Below are positions 7,544-16,738 of a stretch of 64,000 nt of DNA, piece after piece (within the stretch, counting starts at the first letter, position 1; each line of letters opens with the position of its first letter). Made by a program: the position numbers and the translations under genes. This DNA is from Pseudomonas parakoreensis (GTDB lineage Bacteria; Pseudomonadota; Gammaproteobacteria; Pseudomonadales; Pseudomonadaceae): positions 248,001 to 312,000 of the forward strand of contig NZ_BQHY01000005.1 in NCBI RefSeq assembly GCF_021602155.1, given 5' to 3'. The notes under the pieces were generated by a model that had not been told where the DNA came from, did no database searches, and was given only the letters and a program-made list of their open reading frames with translations.

Positions 7544-9370
7544 ATGCATCCCCGCGTTCTTGAGGTCACCGAACGGCTTATCGCCCGCAGCCGCGCCACG
7601 CGTCAGGCTTACCTTGCACTGATTCGCGGCGCCGCCACTGACGGGCCGATGCGCGGCAAGCTGCAATGCGCCAACTTCGCCCACGGCGTGGCCGGATGTG
7701 GCAGCGAAGACAAGCACAGCCTGCGGATGATGAACTCGGCGAACATCGCCATTGTTTCTTCGTATAACGACATGCTCTCGGCGCACCAGCCGTACGAAGT
7801 CTTTCCCCAGCAGATCAAAACCGCCTTGCGCGAAATCGGCTCGGTCGGCCAGTTCGCCGGTGGTACGCCGGCGATGTGCGATGGCGTGACCCAGGGCGAG
7901 CCGGGCATGGAGCTGAGCCTGCCAAGCCGTGAAGTGATCGCCATGTCGACGGCGGTGGCGTTGTCGCACAACATGTTCGACGGCGCGCTGATGCTCGGCA
8001 TCTGCGACAAGATCGTCCCGGGCCTGATGATGGGCTCGCTGCGCTTCGGCCATCTGCCGACGATCTTCGTCCCGGGCGGGCCGATGGTCTCGGGGATTTC
8101 CAACAAGGAAAAAGCCGATGTGCGGCAGAAGTACGCCGAAGGCAAGGCGACCCGCGAAGAGCTGCTGGAATCGGAAATGAAGTCCTACCACAGCCCGGGC
8201 ACCTGCACCTTCTACGGCACCGCCAATACCAACCAGTTGCTGATGGAAGTCATGGGCCTGCACTTGCCGGGCGCGTCTTTCGTCAACCCGAACACCCCGC
8301 TGCGTGATGCCCTGACCCGCGAAGCCGCGCATCAGGTCACGCGTCTGACCAAGCAAAACGGTAACTTCATGCCGATCGGCGAAATCGTCGACGAGAAGGC
8401 GCTGGTCAACTCGATCGTCGCGCTGCACGCCACCGGCGGCTCGACCAACCACACCCTGCACATGCCGGCCATCGCCATGGCCGCTGGCATTCAACTGACC
8501 TGGCAGGACATGGCCGACCTCTCCGAAGTCGTGCCGACCCTGAGCCACGTTTACCCGAACGGCAAAGCCGACATCAACCACTTCCAGGCTGCTGGCGGTA
8601 TGTCGTTCCTGATCCGCGAACTGCTCGAAGCCGGCCTGCTCCACGAAGACGTCAACACCGTGCTCGGCCACGGCTTGAGCCAGTACACCAAAGAGCCATT
8701 CCTCGATAACGGTGAGTTGGTGTGGCGCGAAGGCCCGACCGAAAGCCTCGACGAAAACATCCTGCGTCCGGTCGCCCGTGCATTTTCCGCCGAGGGCGGT
8801 CTGCGGGTGATGGAAGGCAACCTCGGTCGCGGCGTGATGAAAGTCTCCGCCGTGGCGCTGGAAAACCAGATCGTCGAAGCGCCAGCCATGGTGTTCCAGG
8901 ATCAGCAGGACCTGGCCGACGCGTTCAAGGCCGGTTTGCTGGAGAAGGATTTTGTTGCGGTGATGCGCTTCCAGGGCCCGCGCTCCAACGGCATGCCCGA
9001 GCTGCACAAGATGACGCCGTTCCTCGGCGTGCTGCAGGATCGCGGCTTCAAAGTCGCGCTGGTGACCGATGGGCGCATGTCCGGCGCGTCGGGGAAAATC
9101 CCGGCGGCGATTCACGTCAGCCCTGAAGCGTATGTCGGTGGTGCTTTGGCGCGGGTGCAAGAGGGCGATATCATCCGCGTCGATGGCGTCAAAGGCACTT
9201 TGGAACTCAAGGTCGACGCCGCCGAATTTGCAGCGCGTGAACCCGCCAAAGGCCTGTTGGGCAACAACATCGGCAGCGGTCGCGAACTGTTTGGCTTCAT
9301 GCGTTTGGCCTTCAGCTCGGCGGAGCAGGGCGCCAGCGCCTTCACTTCTGCCCTGGAGACGCTTAATTGA
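7544..9370 (+). CDS. edd: Phosphogluconate dehydratase
   Basis: A 608-aa iron-sulfur dehydratase that converts 6-phosphogluconate to 2-keto-3-deoxy-6-phosphogluconate, the first committed Entner-Doudoroff step. IlvD/Edd family motifs are present: [41 protein letters not shown] and [18 protein letters not shown]. Length equals the family norm. TGGAG lies 8 nt before the ATG. It is the first gene of an operon with glk, which overlaps its stop codon, and is under probable HexR control. Confidence 0.97.
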   Translation: MHPRVLEVTERLIARSRATRQAYLALIRGAATDGPMRGKLQCANFAHGVAGCGSEDKHSLRMMNSANIAIVSSYNDMLSAHQPYEVFPQQIKTALREIGSVGQFAGGTPAMCDGVTQGEPGMELSLPSREVIAMSTAVALSHNMFDGALMLGICDKIVPGLMMGSLRFGHLPTIFVPGGPMVSGISNKEKADVRQKYAEGKATREELLESEMKSYHSPGTCTFYGTANTNQLLMEVMGLHLPGASFVNPNTPLRDALTREAAHQVTRLTKQNGNFMPIGEIVDEKALVNSIVALHATGGSTNHTLHMPAIAMAAGIQLTWQDMADLSEVVPTLSHVYPNGKADINHFQAAGGMSFLIRELLEAGLLHEDVNTVLGHGLSQYTKEPFLDNGELVWREGPTESLDENILRPVARAFSAEGGLRVMEGNLGRGVMKVSAVALENQIVEAPAMVFQDQQDLADAFKAGLLEKDFVAVMRFQGPRSNGMPELHKMTPFLGVLQDRGFKVALVTDGRMSGASGKIPAAIHVSPEAYVGGALARVQEGDIIRVDGVKGTLELKVDAAEFAAREPAKGLLGNNIGSGRELFGFMRLAFSSAEQGASAFTSALETLN

Positions 9371-10326
9371 AACTGGCTTTGGTCGGTGATATCGGAGGTA
9401 CCAACGCGCGGTTCGCGTTGTGGAAAAACCAGCAACTGGAATCGGTTCAGGTGCTGGCCACAGCCGACCATGCCAGCCCGGAAGAGGCGATCAGCCTGTA
9501 CCTGAGAGGCCTCGATCTGGCGCCGGGTTCGATCGGTTCGGTGTGCCTGTCGGTGGCGGGACCGGTGAGTGGTGATGAATTCAAATTCACCAACAACCAC
9601 TGGCGCTTGAGTCGCACGGCGTTCTGCAAGACCTTGCAGGTCGAACAACTGCTGTTGATCAACGATTTCTCGGCGATGGCGCTGGGCATGACCCGTTTGC
9701 AGCCCGGGGAATTCCGCGTGGTCTGCGAAGGCACGCCGGAGCCGTTGCGCCCGGCGGTGGTAATCGGTCCGGGCACGGGGCTGGGCGTCGGCACCTTGCT
9801 CGATCTGGGCGAAGGCCGGTTTGCCGCGCTGCCGGGCGAGGGCGGGCACGTCGATCTGCCGCTGAGCAGTCCGCGTGAAACCCAGCTCTGGCAGCACATC
9901 CACGACGAAATCGGACACGTCAGCGCAGAAACGGCGCTGAGCGGCGGTGGCCTGCCGCGCGTCTACCGGGCGATCTGCGCAGTGGACGGACATGAACCGA
10001 AGCTTGAGACGCCGGAAGCGATCACTGCAGCCGGTCTGGCTGGCGATCCGATCGCCCTGGAAGTGTTGGAACAGTTCTGCTGCTGGCTCGGCCGCGTGGC
10101 CGGCAACAACGTGCTGACCACCGGGGCTCGTGGCGGGGTCTTCATCGTGGGTGGGGTGATACCGCGCTTTGCCGATTTCTTCGTCAATAGCGGTTTCGCC
10201 CGCAGCTTCGCCGACAAGGGCTGCATGAGCGATTACTTCAAGGGCATTCCGGTGTGGCTGGTGACGGCACCGTATTCCGGTCTTGTCGGTGCTGGTGTGG
10301 CACTGGAGCAAGCAATCCCGACCTGA
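9367..10326 (+). CDS. glk: Glucokinase
   Basis: A 319-aa cytoplasmic kinase that phosphorylates glucose imported by the Gts system. The N-terminal phosphate-binding motif [13 protein letters not shown], the motif FTNNHWRLS, the catalytic-region motif [13 protein letters not shown] and [13 protein letters not shown] are those of bacterial Glk (ROK-related). The start is a TTG codon at 9367 that overlaps the edd stop (TTGA), indicating translational coupling. Downstream lie a REP pair and the gltR-gtrS regulators. Confidence 0.95.
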   Translation: MKLALVGDIGGTNARFALWKNQQLESVQVLATADHASPEEAISLYLRGLDLAPGSIGSVCLSVAGPVSGDEFKFTNNHWRLSRTAFCKTLQVEQLLLINDFSAMALGMTRLQPGEFRVVCEGTPEPLRPAVVIGPGTGLGVGTLLDLGEGRFAALPGEGGHVDLPLSSPRETQLWQHIHDEIGHVSAETALSGGGLPRVYRAICAVDGHEPKLETPEAITAAGLAGDPIALEVLEQFCCWLGRVAGNNVLTTGARGGVFIVGGVIPRFADFFVNSGFARSFADKGCMSDYFKGIPVWLVTAPYSGLVGAGVALEQAIPT

Positions 10327-10353
10327 AATGCAATCAAACTGTAGGAGTGAGCC

Positions 10354-10450
10354 TTTGTGGCGAGGGGATTCATCCCCGATGGCCTGCGAAGCAGGCCCGG
10401 TTTTTCCAGGGTCGCTGCGCAACCCATCGGGGATAAATCCCCTCACCACA
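10354..10450. repeat. REP-type inverted pair (GGGGATTYATCCCC family)
   Basis: Arms TTGTGGCGAGGGGATTCATC and a complement carrying GGGGATAAATCCCCTCACC flank a spacer of about 45 nt between glk and gltR. Confidence 0.75.
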
Positions 10451-10540
10451 GGTTTGTTCCCACAGGTGTTTTGTGGTGTTTGTAAAATCAGTGCTTAAGG
10501 CATAATCCGCCCCAATTCCAACAACAAGGATGCCTTCGAA

Positions 10541-11272
10541 GTGAGCTCAGTCAACAAGTCGATATTGTTGGTCGATGACGACCAGGAAATACGCGAGTTG
10601 CTGGAAACCTACCTGACCCGCGCCGGGTTTCAGGTGCGGGCCACCGCCGATGGCGCCAGTTTCCGCCAGGCCCTCAACGAGGCGCCGAGCGATCTGGTGA
10701 TCCTCGATGTGATGCTGCCCGACGAGGACGGTTTCAGCCTCTGCCGCTGGGTGCGCCAGCATCCGCGTCAGGCGCAGGTGCCGATCATCATGCTCACCGC
10801 CAGTTCCGACGAAGCCGACCGCGTGATCGGTCTGGAGCTCGGCGCTGACGACTACCTCGGCAAACCCTTCAGCCCCCGCGAGCTGCAAGCCCGAATCAAG
10901 GCGCTGCTGCGACGGGCGCAGTTCGGTCAGGAACGCAGCGGCAGCGACGTGTTGGCCTTCGACGAGTGGCGACTGGACATGGTCAGCCATCGACTGTTCC
11001 ACACCGACGGCGAAGAAGTGATTCTCTCCGGCGCTGACTTCGCGTTGCTGAAGTTGTTTCTCGATCATCCGCAGGAAATTCTCGACCGCGACACCATCGG
11101 CAACGCCACCCGTGGCCGTGACCTGATGCCGCTCGACCGCATCGTCGACATGGCCGTCAGCCGCTTGCGCCAGCGCCTGCGTGACACGGAAAAACCGCCA
11201 CGGCTGATCCGCACCGTGCGCGGCAGTGGCTACCAACTGGCAGCCAATGTGGTTGCCGGCAATGGTCACTGA
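10541..11272 (+). CDS. gltR: OmpR-family response regulator of glucose transport
   Basis: A 243-aa response regulator. The receiver domain has ILLVDDDQEIRELL, the phospho-acceptor Asp in LVILDVMLPDEDG, and the conserved Lys in LGADDYLGKPFSPRELQ; the winged-helix DNA-binding domain ends RLIRTVRGSGYQLAANV. The start is GTG at 10541 with AAGGA about 10 nt upstream. Its stop overlaps gtrS. Family and context match GltR of the GtrS-GltR system, which controls the glucose transport genes downstream. Candidate operators are at 12822 and 14175. Confidence 0.92.
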   Translation: MSSVNKSILLVDDDQEIRELLETYLTRAGFQVRATADGASFRQALNEAPSDLVILDVMLPDEDGFSLCRWVRQHPRQAQVPIIMLTASSDEADRVIGLELGADDYLGKPFSPRELQARIKALLRRAQFGQERSGSDVLAFDEWRLDMVSHRLFHTDGEEVILSGADFALLKLFLDHPQEILDRDTIGNATRGRDLMPLDRIVDMAVSRLRQRLRDTEKPPRLIRTVRGSGYQLAANVVAGNGH

Positions 11273-12731
11273 GTCGCTGCGCAGGCTCGCCAACACAGTA
11301 CCGGTGCCGCGTTCGCTGCTCGGGCGCATGCTCCTGCTGACTCTGTTGGCGGTGCTGTTCGCACAGACCTTGTCGAGCGTGATCTGGGTTTCGCAATTGC
11401 GCGCCACCCAGCTTGAAGGCCTGGTTACCAGTGCCCGCAGCCTCGCCCATTCGATGACCGCCAGCGTCAGTTATTTCCGCTCGTTGCCGGTGGCGTATCG
11501 ACCGCTGGTGCTCGACCAGTTGCGCAGCATGGGCGGCACCCGTTTCGTGGTGACGCTCAACGACAAGCCGCTGGGCATGGACGTGCTGCCGATCACCCCG
11601 CGCAAGGCTGCGGTGATTCAAGCGGTGGATGAAGTGCTGCGTCAGTCGCTGGGCCATGACACGGATATTTCGGTGACTTTCGTCAGCCCCGAGGATCTGC
11701 GGATCTTCAATGCCGGGCTGAAACTCGATGAGCTGCCGCGCTCGTGGGCGCATTACGCGTTGACCCTGGAACCGGTGAATCCACCCGTGCTGGTGACGCA
11801 GATTCAAATGGCCCCGGGCGAGTGGCTGTACATCGCCTCGTTGCTGCCCGAGCCCTACACCAGTCTTGAAGAGCAAGGCCTGCCGGCACAGCAGGTGTGG
11901 TTCATCGTCCTCACCAGCGGCTTTTTGCTGCTGTTCATCGGCTTGCTGGTGCACTGGCAGAGCCGGCCGCTCAAGCGTCTGGCGCGGGCGGCGCGGGATC
12001 TGTCGCTGGGCGCCGATGTTGAGCCGGTGGCCGAGGGCGGTGGCAGTGAAGTGGTGGAAGTAGGCCGTGCGTTCAACACCATGCGCGAACGCATCAGCCG
12101 CTACCTGACCGAGCGCAGCCAGTTGTTCAGCGCGATTTCTCATGACCTGCGCACGCCGATCACTCGCCTGCGTTTGCGCGTCGAGCTGCTCGAAGACGAG
12201 CAGTTGCAAGCCAAGTTCGGTCGCGATCTGGATGAGCTGGAGTTGCTGGTCAAGGGCGCGCTGCAATGCGTGAAAGACACTGACATCCACGAGAACATCG
12301 AGCCGGTGGATCTCAACCATGTACTCGACTGCCTCGTAGAACCGTACCTGGCGCCCAACGGCAATGGCCGCGTGACCCTGCAAGGCAAGGCGCTGGCGGC
12401 GTATCCGGGCAAGCCTTTGGCGTTGAAGCGCTGCATCGGCAACCTCATCGACAATGCCCTGAAGTACGGGCAGAACGCGCACCTGCACATCGATGACGAT
12501 GAGCGCGCGTTTGTCCTGCACGTCGACGACGAAGGCCCGGGCGTGCCGGAGCAACGGCTGGAACAGGTGTTCGAGCCGCACTTCCGACTGGCCGGGCAGC
12601 AGCAAGGCTATGGTCTCGGTTTGGGCATTGCGCGCAACATCGCCCACAGCCATGGCGGTGAGGTGACGCTGCAGAATTTGCGTGAGGGCGGGTTGCGGGT
12701 GACGTTGCAGTTGCCGCGTTCAGTAGACTGA
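11262..12731 (+). CDS. gtrS: Sensor histidine kinase of glucose/2-ketogluconate sensing
   Basis: A 489-aa inner-membrane kinase partner of GltR. Transmembrane helices lie near residues 18-41 (RMLLLTLLAVLFAQTLSSVI) and 207-230, with a periplasmic sensor region between them, then HAMP, the H-box SHDLRTPITRLRLRVE, the N-box LIDNALKYG, and G-boxes DDEGPGVPEQRL and GLGLGIARNIAHSHGG. The ATG at 11262 overlaps gltR by 11 nt; an in-frame ATG at 11226 would extend deeper into gltR and lacks a ribosome site. In P. aeruginosa GtrS responds to 2-ketogluconate and 6-phosphogluconate; this is known of the family and not shown here. Confidence 0.92.
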   Translation: MVTESLRRLANTVPVPRSLLGRMLLLTLLAVLFAQTLSSVIWVSQLRATQLEGLVTSARSLAHSMTASVSYFRSLPVAYRPLVLDQLRSMGGTRFVVTLNDKPLGMDVLPITPRKAAVIQAVDEVLRQSLGHDTDISVTFVSPEDLRIFNAGLKLDELPRSWAHYALTLEPVNPPVLVTQIQMAPGEWLYIASLLPEPYTSLEEQGLPAQQVWFIVLTSGFLLLFIGLLVHWQSRPLKRLARAARDLSLGADVEPVAEGGGSEVVEVGRAFNTMRERISRYLTERSQLFSAISHDLRTPITRLRLRVELLEDEQLQAKFGRDLDELELLVKGALQCVKDTDIHENIEPVDLNHVLDCLVEPYLAPNGNGRVTLQGKALAAYPGKPLALKRCIGNLIDNALKYGQNAHLHIDDDERAFVLHVDDEGPGVPEQRLEQVFEPHFRLAGQQQGYGLGLGIARNIAHSHGGEVTLQNLREGGLRVTLQLPRSVD

Positions 12732-12732
12732 A

Positions 12733-12806
12733 GATCAAAAGATCGCAGCCTTCGGCAGCTCCTACACCGTACTCTGTAGGAGCTGCCGAAGGCTGCGATC
12801 TTTTGA
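12733..12806. repeat. REP-type inverted pair (GGAGCTGCCGNAGGCTGCGATC family)
   Basis: A short-spacer palindrome immediately after the gtrS stop, with arms GATCGCAGCCTTCGGCAGCT and its complement. It could act as a transcript end. Confidence 0.75.
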
Positions 12807-12821
12807 CTTTGCTTTTCTAAT

Positions 12822-12886
12822 GTCACGGCTTGGTGACAAACCCCGTCCCCTTCGTTACAAGCCCACCCCGGCCCGTTGTTTAGACT
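12822..12886 (+). promoter_or_regulatory. Candidate GltR operator and promoter of the epimerase gene
   Basis: GTNAC repeats begin at 12822 (GTCAC), 12833 (GTGAC) and 12854 (GTTAC), followed by TGTTTAGACT at 12877-12886 as a -10-like element without a good -35. The same repeats with the same offsets occur upstream of gtsA, and cataacaacaa follows in both. Direct repeats in helical phase fit an OmpR-family activator, here most simply GltR; that assignment is inference. Confidence 0.55.
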
Positions 12887-12918
12887 GCCCGCAGTCATAA
12901 CAACAAAAAAGGCCACTC

Positions 12919-14178
12919 ATGGATCTTTTCCACCCAGGCTTCAGCAGTTGGCTGAACGCCCCTGCCCACCAGCAATGGCTCGCCGACGAAGGTCTGCGCC
13001 TGCTGGCATTCGCCAAGGCTGCCAGGTTGCCCGAAGGCTTCGGCACCCTCGATGAGCGCGGCCACTTGCCCGCCAACGCGCAGGCCGAAACCATGAACAC
13101 CGCGCGCATGACCCACAGCTTCGCCATGGCCCACATTCAGGGCCTGCCGGGGTTTGCCGAACTGGTTGATCACGGCATTGCGGCCCTGCGCGGGCCGTTG
13201 CGGGATGCGCTGCACGGCGGCTGGTTTGCGGTCGCCGAACATCGCGACGGCAACACCGGCAAGAACGCCTATCTGCATGCCTTTGTCGCGCTCGCGGCCA
13301 GCTCGGCGGTGGTCGCGCAGCGTCCCGGCGCCCAGGCGCTGCTGGATGATGCGATCGACATCATCGACACGTATTTCTGGAGCGAAGAAGAGGGCGCCAT
13401 GCGCGAATTCTTCAATCGCGACTGGCGCGAAGAAGAGGCCTATCGCGGCGCCAACAGCAACATGCACGCCACCGAAGCGTTCCTCGCGCTGGCCGATGTC
13501 ACCGAAGACCCGCGCTGGCTGGTGCGCGCGCAACGCATCGTCGAGCGGGTGATTCATGGTCATGCAGCAGCTAACGGCTACATGGTCATCGAACACTTCG
13601 ATCGCGACTGGCATCCGCTGCGCGAGTACAACCACGACAACCCCGCTGACGGCTTCCGCCCTTACGGCACCACCCCGGGCCACGGTTTCGAGTGGGCGCG
13701 GCTGCTGCTGCACCTCGAAGCGGCGCGGGTCCAGGCCGGGATGCTCACGCCGGGCTGGCTGGCGACCGATGCGCAAAAACTCTTCGAGCAGAATTGCCGA
13801 AACGGCTGGGACGTCGATGGCGCGCCGGGCATCGTCTATACCCTCGACTGGGACAACAGAGCCGTGGTGCGACATCGTCTGCACTGGACCCATGCCGAAG
13901 CCAGCGCGGCGGCCAGCGTCTTGCTCAAACGCACCGGTGATGCGCAATACGAACCCTGGTACCGGCTGTTCTGGGAATTCTGTGAAGGCCATTTCATCGA
14001 TCGCTGTGACGGCAGCTGGCACCACGAACTCGATCCGCAAAACCGCCCGAGCGCCGATATCTGGCCGGGCAAACCCGATCTCTACCACGCGTGGCAAGCG
14101 GTACTGATCCCTCGTCTACCCTTGTCACCGAGTATGGCAACCGCTCTGGCGCAAATATCCCGGGCTGTTCCTGTGTAA
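12919..14178 (+). CDS. AGE-family sugar epimerase/isomerase (mannose/YihS-like)
   Basis: A 419-aa cytoplasmic protein of the N-acylglucosamine 2-epimerase superfamily (alpha6/alpha6 barrel). Motifs carrying the family catalytic histidines are visible: RMTHSFAMAH, GANSNMHATEAFLA, TPGHGFEWARLLL, LHWTHAEASAA and KPDLYHAWQA. The pattern is closest to bacterial mannose isomerases and YihS-type aldose-ketose isomerases. Its position between gtrS and gtsA, under a promoter resembling that of gtsA, points to a role on sugars entering through the Gts transporter, such as mannose to fructose. The exact substrate is not determined by sequence. Confidence 0.85.
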   Translation: MDLFHPGFSSWLNAPAHQQWLADEGLRLLAFAKAARLPEGFGTLDERGHLPANAQAETMNTARMTHSFAMAHIQGLPGFAELVDHGIAALRGPLRDALHGGWFAVAEHRDGNTGKNAYLHAFVALAASSAVVAQRPGAQALLDDAIDIIDTYFWSEEEGAMREFFNRDWREEEAYRGANSNMHATEAFLALADVTEDPRWLVRAQRIVERVIHGHAAANGYMVIEHFDRDWHPLREYNHDNPADGFRPYGTTPGHGFEWARLLLHLEAARVQAGMLTPGWLATDAQKLFEQNCRNGWDVDGAPGIVYTLDWDNRAVVRHRLHWTHAEASAAASVLLKRTGDAQYEPWYRLFWEFCEGHFIDRCDGSWHHELDPQNRPSADIWPGKPDLYHAWQAVLIPRLPLSPSMATALAQISRAVPV

Positions 14179-14239
14179 CCATGTGGTGACATTTGCGCGT
14201 CCCTTCGTTACCTGCGAAGGGAATCGCCCTGTTTAAACT
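14175..14239 (+). promoter_or_regulatory. Candidate GltR operator and promoter of gtsA
   Basis: GTNAC repeats begin at 14175 (GTAAC), 14186 (GTGAC) and 14207 (GTTAC), with TGTTTAAACT at 14230-14239. Offsets are identical to those upstream of the epimerase gene. The first repeat overlaps the epimerase stop codon. Confidence 0.55.
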
Positions 14240-14262
14240 CCTGTGCAGCGCAAGCACCAGAC

Positions 14263-14277
14263 TTGCATGCATAACAA
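14263..14277. promoter_or_regulatory. HexR-like box before gtsA (weak)
   Basis: TTGCATGCATAACAA fits TTGT-N7-ACAA with one mismatch and lies 20 nt before the gtsA start codon. It has only half of the extended symmetry seen at gapA and may be fortuitous. Confidence 0.3.
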
Positions 14278-14296
14278 CAAGAAAGGTACATCTCAG

Positions 14297-15598
14297 ATGA
14301 ATGCGATTTCTCGCCTCGCTACTGTCATTTCTGTCGCCTCCCTGTTCCCGCTCGCAATTCTGCCTCTCAGTGTGTCCGCTGCCGAATCCAAAGGCTCGGT
14401 CGAAGTCGTGCACTGGTGGACGTCCGGTGGCGAAAAAGCCGCTGTCGATGTGCTCAAGGCGCAAGTTGAAAAAGACGGTTTCACCTGGAAAGACGGCGCT
14501 GTCGCCGGCGGTGGCGGTGCCACGGCCATGACCGTGCTGAAGAGCCGCGCCGTGGCCGGCAACCCGCCGGGCGTGGCCCAGATCAAAGGCCCGGATATCC
14601 AGGAATGGGCCTCCACCGGTCTGCTCGACACCGACGTCCTGAAGGACGTGGCCAAAGAAGAGAAGTGGGACAGCCTGCTCGACAAGAAAGTCTCCGATAC
14701 CGTGAAGTACGACGGTGATTACGTGGCCGTACCGGTGAACATTCACCGCGTGAACTGGCTGTGGATCAACCCGGAAGTCTTCAAGAAAGCCGGCATCACC
14801 AAGAACCCGACCACCCTCGAAGAGTTCTACGCCGCTGGCGACAAGCTCAAGGCTGCGGGCTTCATCCCGCTGGCTCACGGCGGTCAGCCTTGGCAGGACA
14901 GCACCGTGTTCGAAGCCGTGGTGCTCTCGGTCATGGGCGTTGATGGTTACAAGAAAGCCCTGGTCGATCTGGACAACAAGGCGCTGACCGGCCCGGAAAT
15001 GGTCAAGGCGCTGACCGAGCTGAAAAAAGTCGCGACCTACATGGACGCCGACGGCAAGGGTCAGGACTGGAACCTGGAAGCGGCCAAGGTCATCAACGGC
15101 AAGGCCGGCATGCAGATCATGGGTGACTGGGCCAAGTCCGAATGGACCGCTGCCAAGAAAGTCGCCGGCAAGGATTACGAGTGCGTAGCCTTCCCGGGCA
15201 CCGACAAAGCGTTCACCTACAACATCGACTCCCTGGCGGTGTTCAAGCAGAAAGACAAAGGCACTGCGGCCGGTCAGCAAGACATCGCCAAAGTCGTGCT
15301 GGGGGAAAACTTCCAGAAAGTCTTCAGCATCAACAAAGGCTCGATCCCGGTACGTAACGACATGTTGAACAACATGGACAAACTCGGTTTCGACTCCTGC
15401 GCGCAGACCGCTGCCAAGGACTTCCTGGCTGACGCCAAGTCCGGTGGCCTGCAGCCGAGCATGGCGCACAACATGGCGACCACGCTGGCGGTGCAGGGCG
15501 CGTTCTTTGATGTCGTGACCAACTACATCAACGACCCGAAAGCCGACCCGGCTGATGCGGCCAAGAAACTGGGCGCGGCGGTTCAGGCGGCCAAATAA
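14297..15598 (+). CDS. gtsA: Glucose/mannose ABC transporter, periplasmic binding protein
   Basis: A 433-aa substrate-binding protein (gltB of P. aeruginosa naming). A Sec signal peptide runs to about SVSAAES, then the mature protein starts with [20 protein letters not shown], typical of family-1 sugar-binding proteins. Later segments include [16 protein letters not shown] and [14 protein letters not shown] lies 10 nt before the ATG at 14297; the upstream ATG codons lack a ribosome site. It begins the gtsABCD-oprB block, but a REP pair separates it from gtsB, which may favour higher expression of the binding protein. Confidence 0.93.
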   Translation: MNAISRLATVISVASLFPLAILPLSVSAAESKGSVEVVHWWTSGGEKAAVDVLKAQVEKDGFTWKDGAVAGGGGATAMTVLKSRAVAGNPPGVAQIKGPDIQEWASTGLLDTDVLKDVAKEEKWDSLLDKKVSDTVKYDGDYVAVPVNIHRVNWLWINPEVFKKAGITKNPTTLEEFYAAGDKLKAAGFIPLAHGGQPWQDSTVFEAVVLSVMGVDGYKKALVDLDNKALTGPEMVKALTELKKVATYMDADGKGQDWNLEAAKVINGKAGMQIMGDWAKSEWTAAKKVAGKDYECVAFPGTDKAFTYNIDSLAVFKQKDKGTAAGQQDIAKVVLGENFQKVFSINKGSIPVRNDMLNNMDKLGFDSCAQTAAKDFLADAKSGGLQPSMAHNMATTLAVQGAFFDVVTNYINDPKADPADAAKKLGAAVQAAK

Positions 15599-15635
15599 CC
15601 GTCAGTAGCGCAGGCCCTTCTTTGTGGGAGCGGGC

Positions 15636-15771
15636 TTTGTGGTGAGGGGATTTATCCCCGATGGGTTGCGTAGCAGCCCCGGAAAGTTGCAGCGGTGGAG
15701 TACCAGAAAGACCGCGTGCAAAGGTTTTGCGACTGCTTCGCAGCCGATCGGGGATAAATCCCCTCGCCACA
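15636..15771. repeat. REP-type inverted pair between gtsA and gtsB
   Basis: Arms GTGGTGAGGGGATTTATCCC and a complement with GGGGATAAATCCCCTCGCC. A second, outer inverted pair TGTGGGAGCGGGCT / AGCTCGCTCCCACA extends the structure to about 15623-15787. Its position inside the operon could stabilise or attenuate the gtsA message. Confidence 0.75.
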
Positions 15772-15829
15772 GAGCTCGCTCCCACAAGGGATCTCACTGT
15801 AGTTTTTATTCCCTGTACTGGATTTCCCC

Positions 15830-16738
15830 ATGAGTTCTGTTGCTGTGTTCAGCAAAGCCTCGCCGTTCGATGCACTGCAGCGCTGGCTACCGAAACTGGT
15901 GCTGGCGCCGAGCATGTTCATCGTGCTGGTAGGCTTCTATGGCTACATCCTGTGGACGTTCGTGCTGTCGTTCACCACCTCGACGTTCCTGCCCAACTAC
16001 AAGTGGGCCGGACTGGCGCAATACGCCCGGCTGTTCGACAACGACCGCTGGTGGGTGGCGAGCAAGAACCTCGCGGTGTTCGGTGGCATGTTCATCGGCA
16101 TCACGCTGGTGATCGGTGTGCTGCTGGCGGTGTTCCTCGACCAGCGCATCCGTCGCGAAGGCTTTATCCGCACCATTTACCTGTACCCGATGGCGCTCTC
16201 GATGATCGTCACCGGTACTGCGTGGAAATGGCTGCTCAACCCGGGCATGGGCCTGGACAAATTGTTGCGTGACTGGGGCTGGGAAGGCTTCCGTCTGGAC
16301 TGGCTGATCGACCCGGATCGCGTGGTGTACTGCCTGGTGATCGCCGCTGTGTGGCAAGCCTCGGGCTTCATCATGGCAATGTTCCTTGCCGGCCTGCGCG
16401 GGGTTGATCAGTCGATCATCCGTGCCGCACAGATCGACGGTGCGAGCATGCCGACCATCTACTGGAAAGTCGTGCTGCCAAGCCTGCGTCCGGTGTTCTT
16501 CAGTGCGGTGATGATCCTCGCCCACATCGCGATCAAGAGCTTCGACCTGGTCGCGGCGATGACGGCGGGTGGCCCGGGGTATTCCTCCGACCTGCCGGCG
16601 ATGTTCATGTACTCCTTCACCTTCAGTCGCGGCCAGATGGGCATGGGCTCGGCCAGTGCGATTCTGATGCTCGGTGCGATTCTCGCGATCATCGTGCCTT
16701 ACCTGTACTCCGAGCTGAGGACCAAGCGTCATGACTAG
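15830..16738 (+). CDS. gtsB: Glucose/mannose ABC transporter, permease 1
   Basis: A 302-aa inner-membrane permease of the MalF type (gltF elsewhere), with about six transmembrane helices. The first is LVLAPSMFIVLVGFYGYILW and the last is ASAILMLGAILAIIVPYLYS. The EAA loop that contacts the ATPase reads RAAQIDGASMPTIYWKVVLP near residues 200-220. It overlaps gtsC by 8 nt, so the two permeases are probably translated in coupled fashion. Confidence 0.93.
   Translation: MSSVAVFSKASPFDALQRWLPKLVLAPSMFIVLVGFYGYILWTFVLSFTTSTFLPNYKWAGLAQYARLFDNDRWWVASKNLAVFGGMFIGITLVIGVLLAVFLDQRIRREGFIRTIYLYPMALSMIVTGTAWKWLLNPGMGLDKLLRDWGWEGFRLDWLIDPDRVVYCLVIAAVWQASGFIMAMFLAGLRGVDQSIIRAAQIDGASMPTIYWKVVLPSLRPVFFSAVMILAHIAIKSFDLVAAMTAGGPGYSSDLPAMFMYSFTFSRGQMGMGSASAILMLGAILAIIVPYLYSELRTKRHD

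Noticed and set aside
7538-9160. 540-codon open frame on the minus strand
   Set aside because: It is antisense to edd, which has full family motifs; long antisense frames are usual in GC-rich Pseudomonas coding DNA, and the translation is His/Arg/Val-rich with no domain.
12895-14097. 400-codon minus-strand frame over the epimerase gene
   Set aside because: Antisense to a gene with clear catalytic motifs, without a ribosome site or recognised domain.
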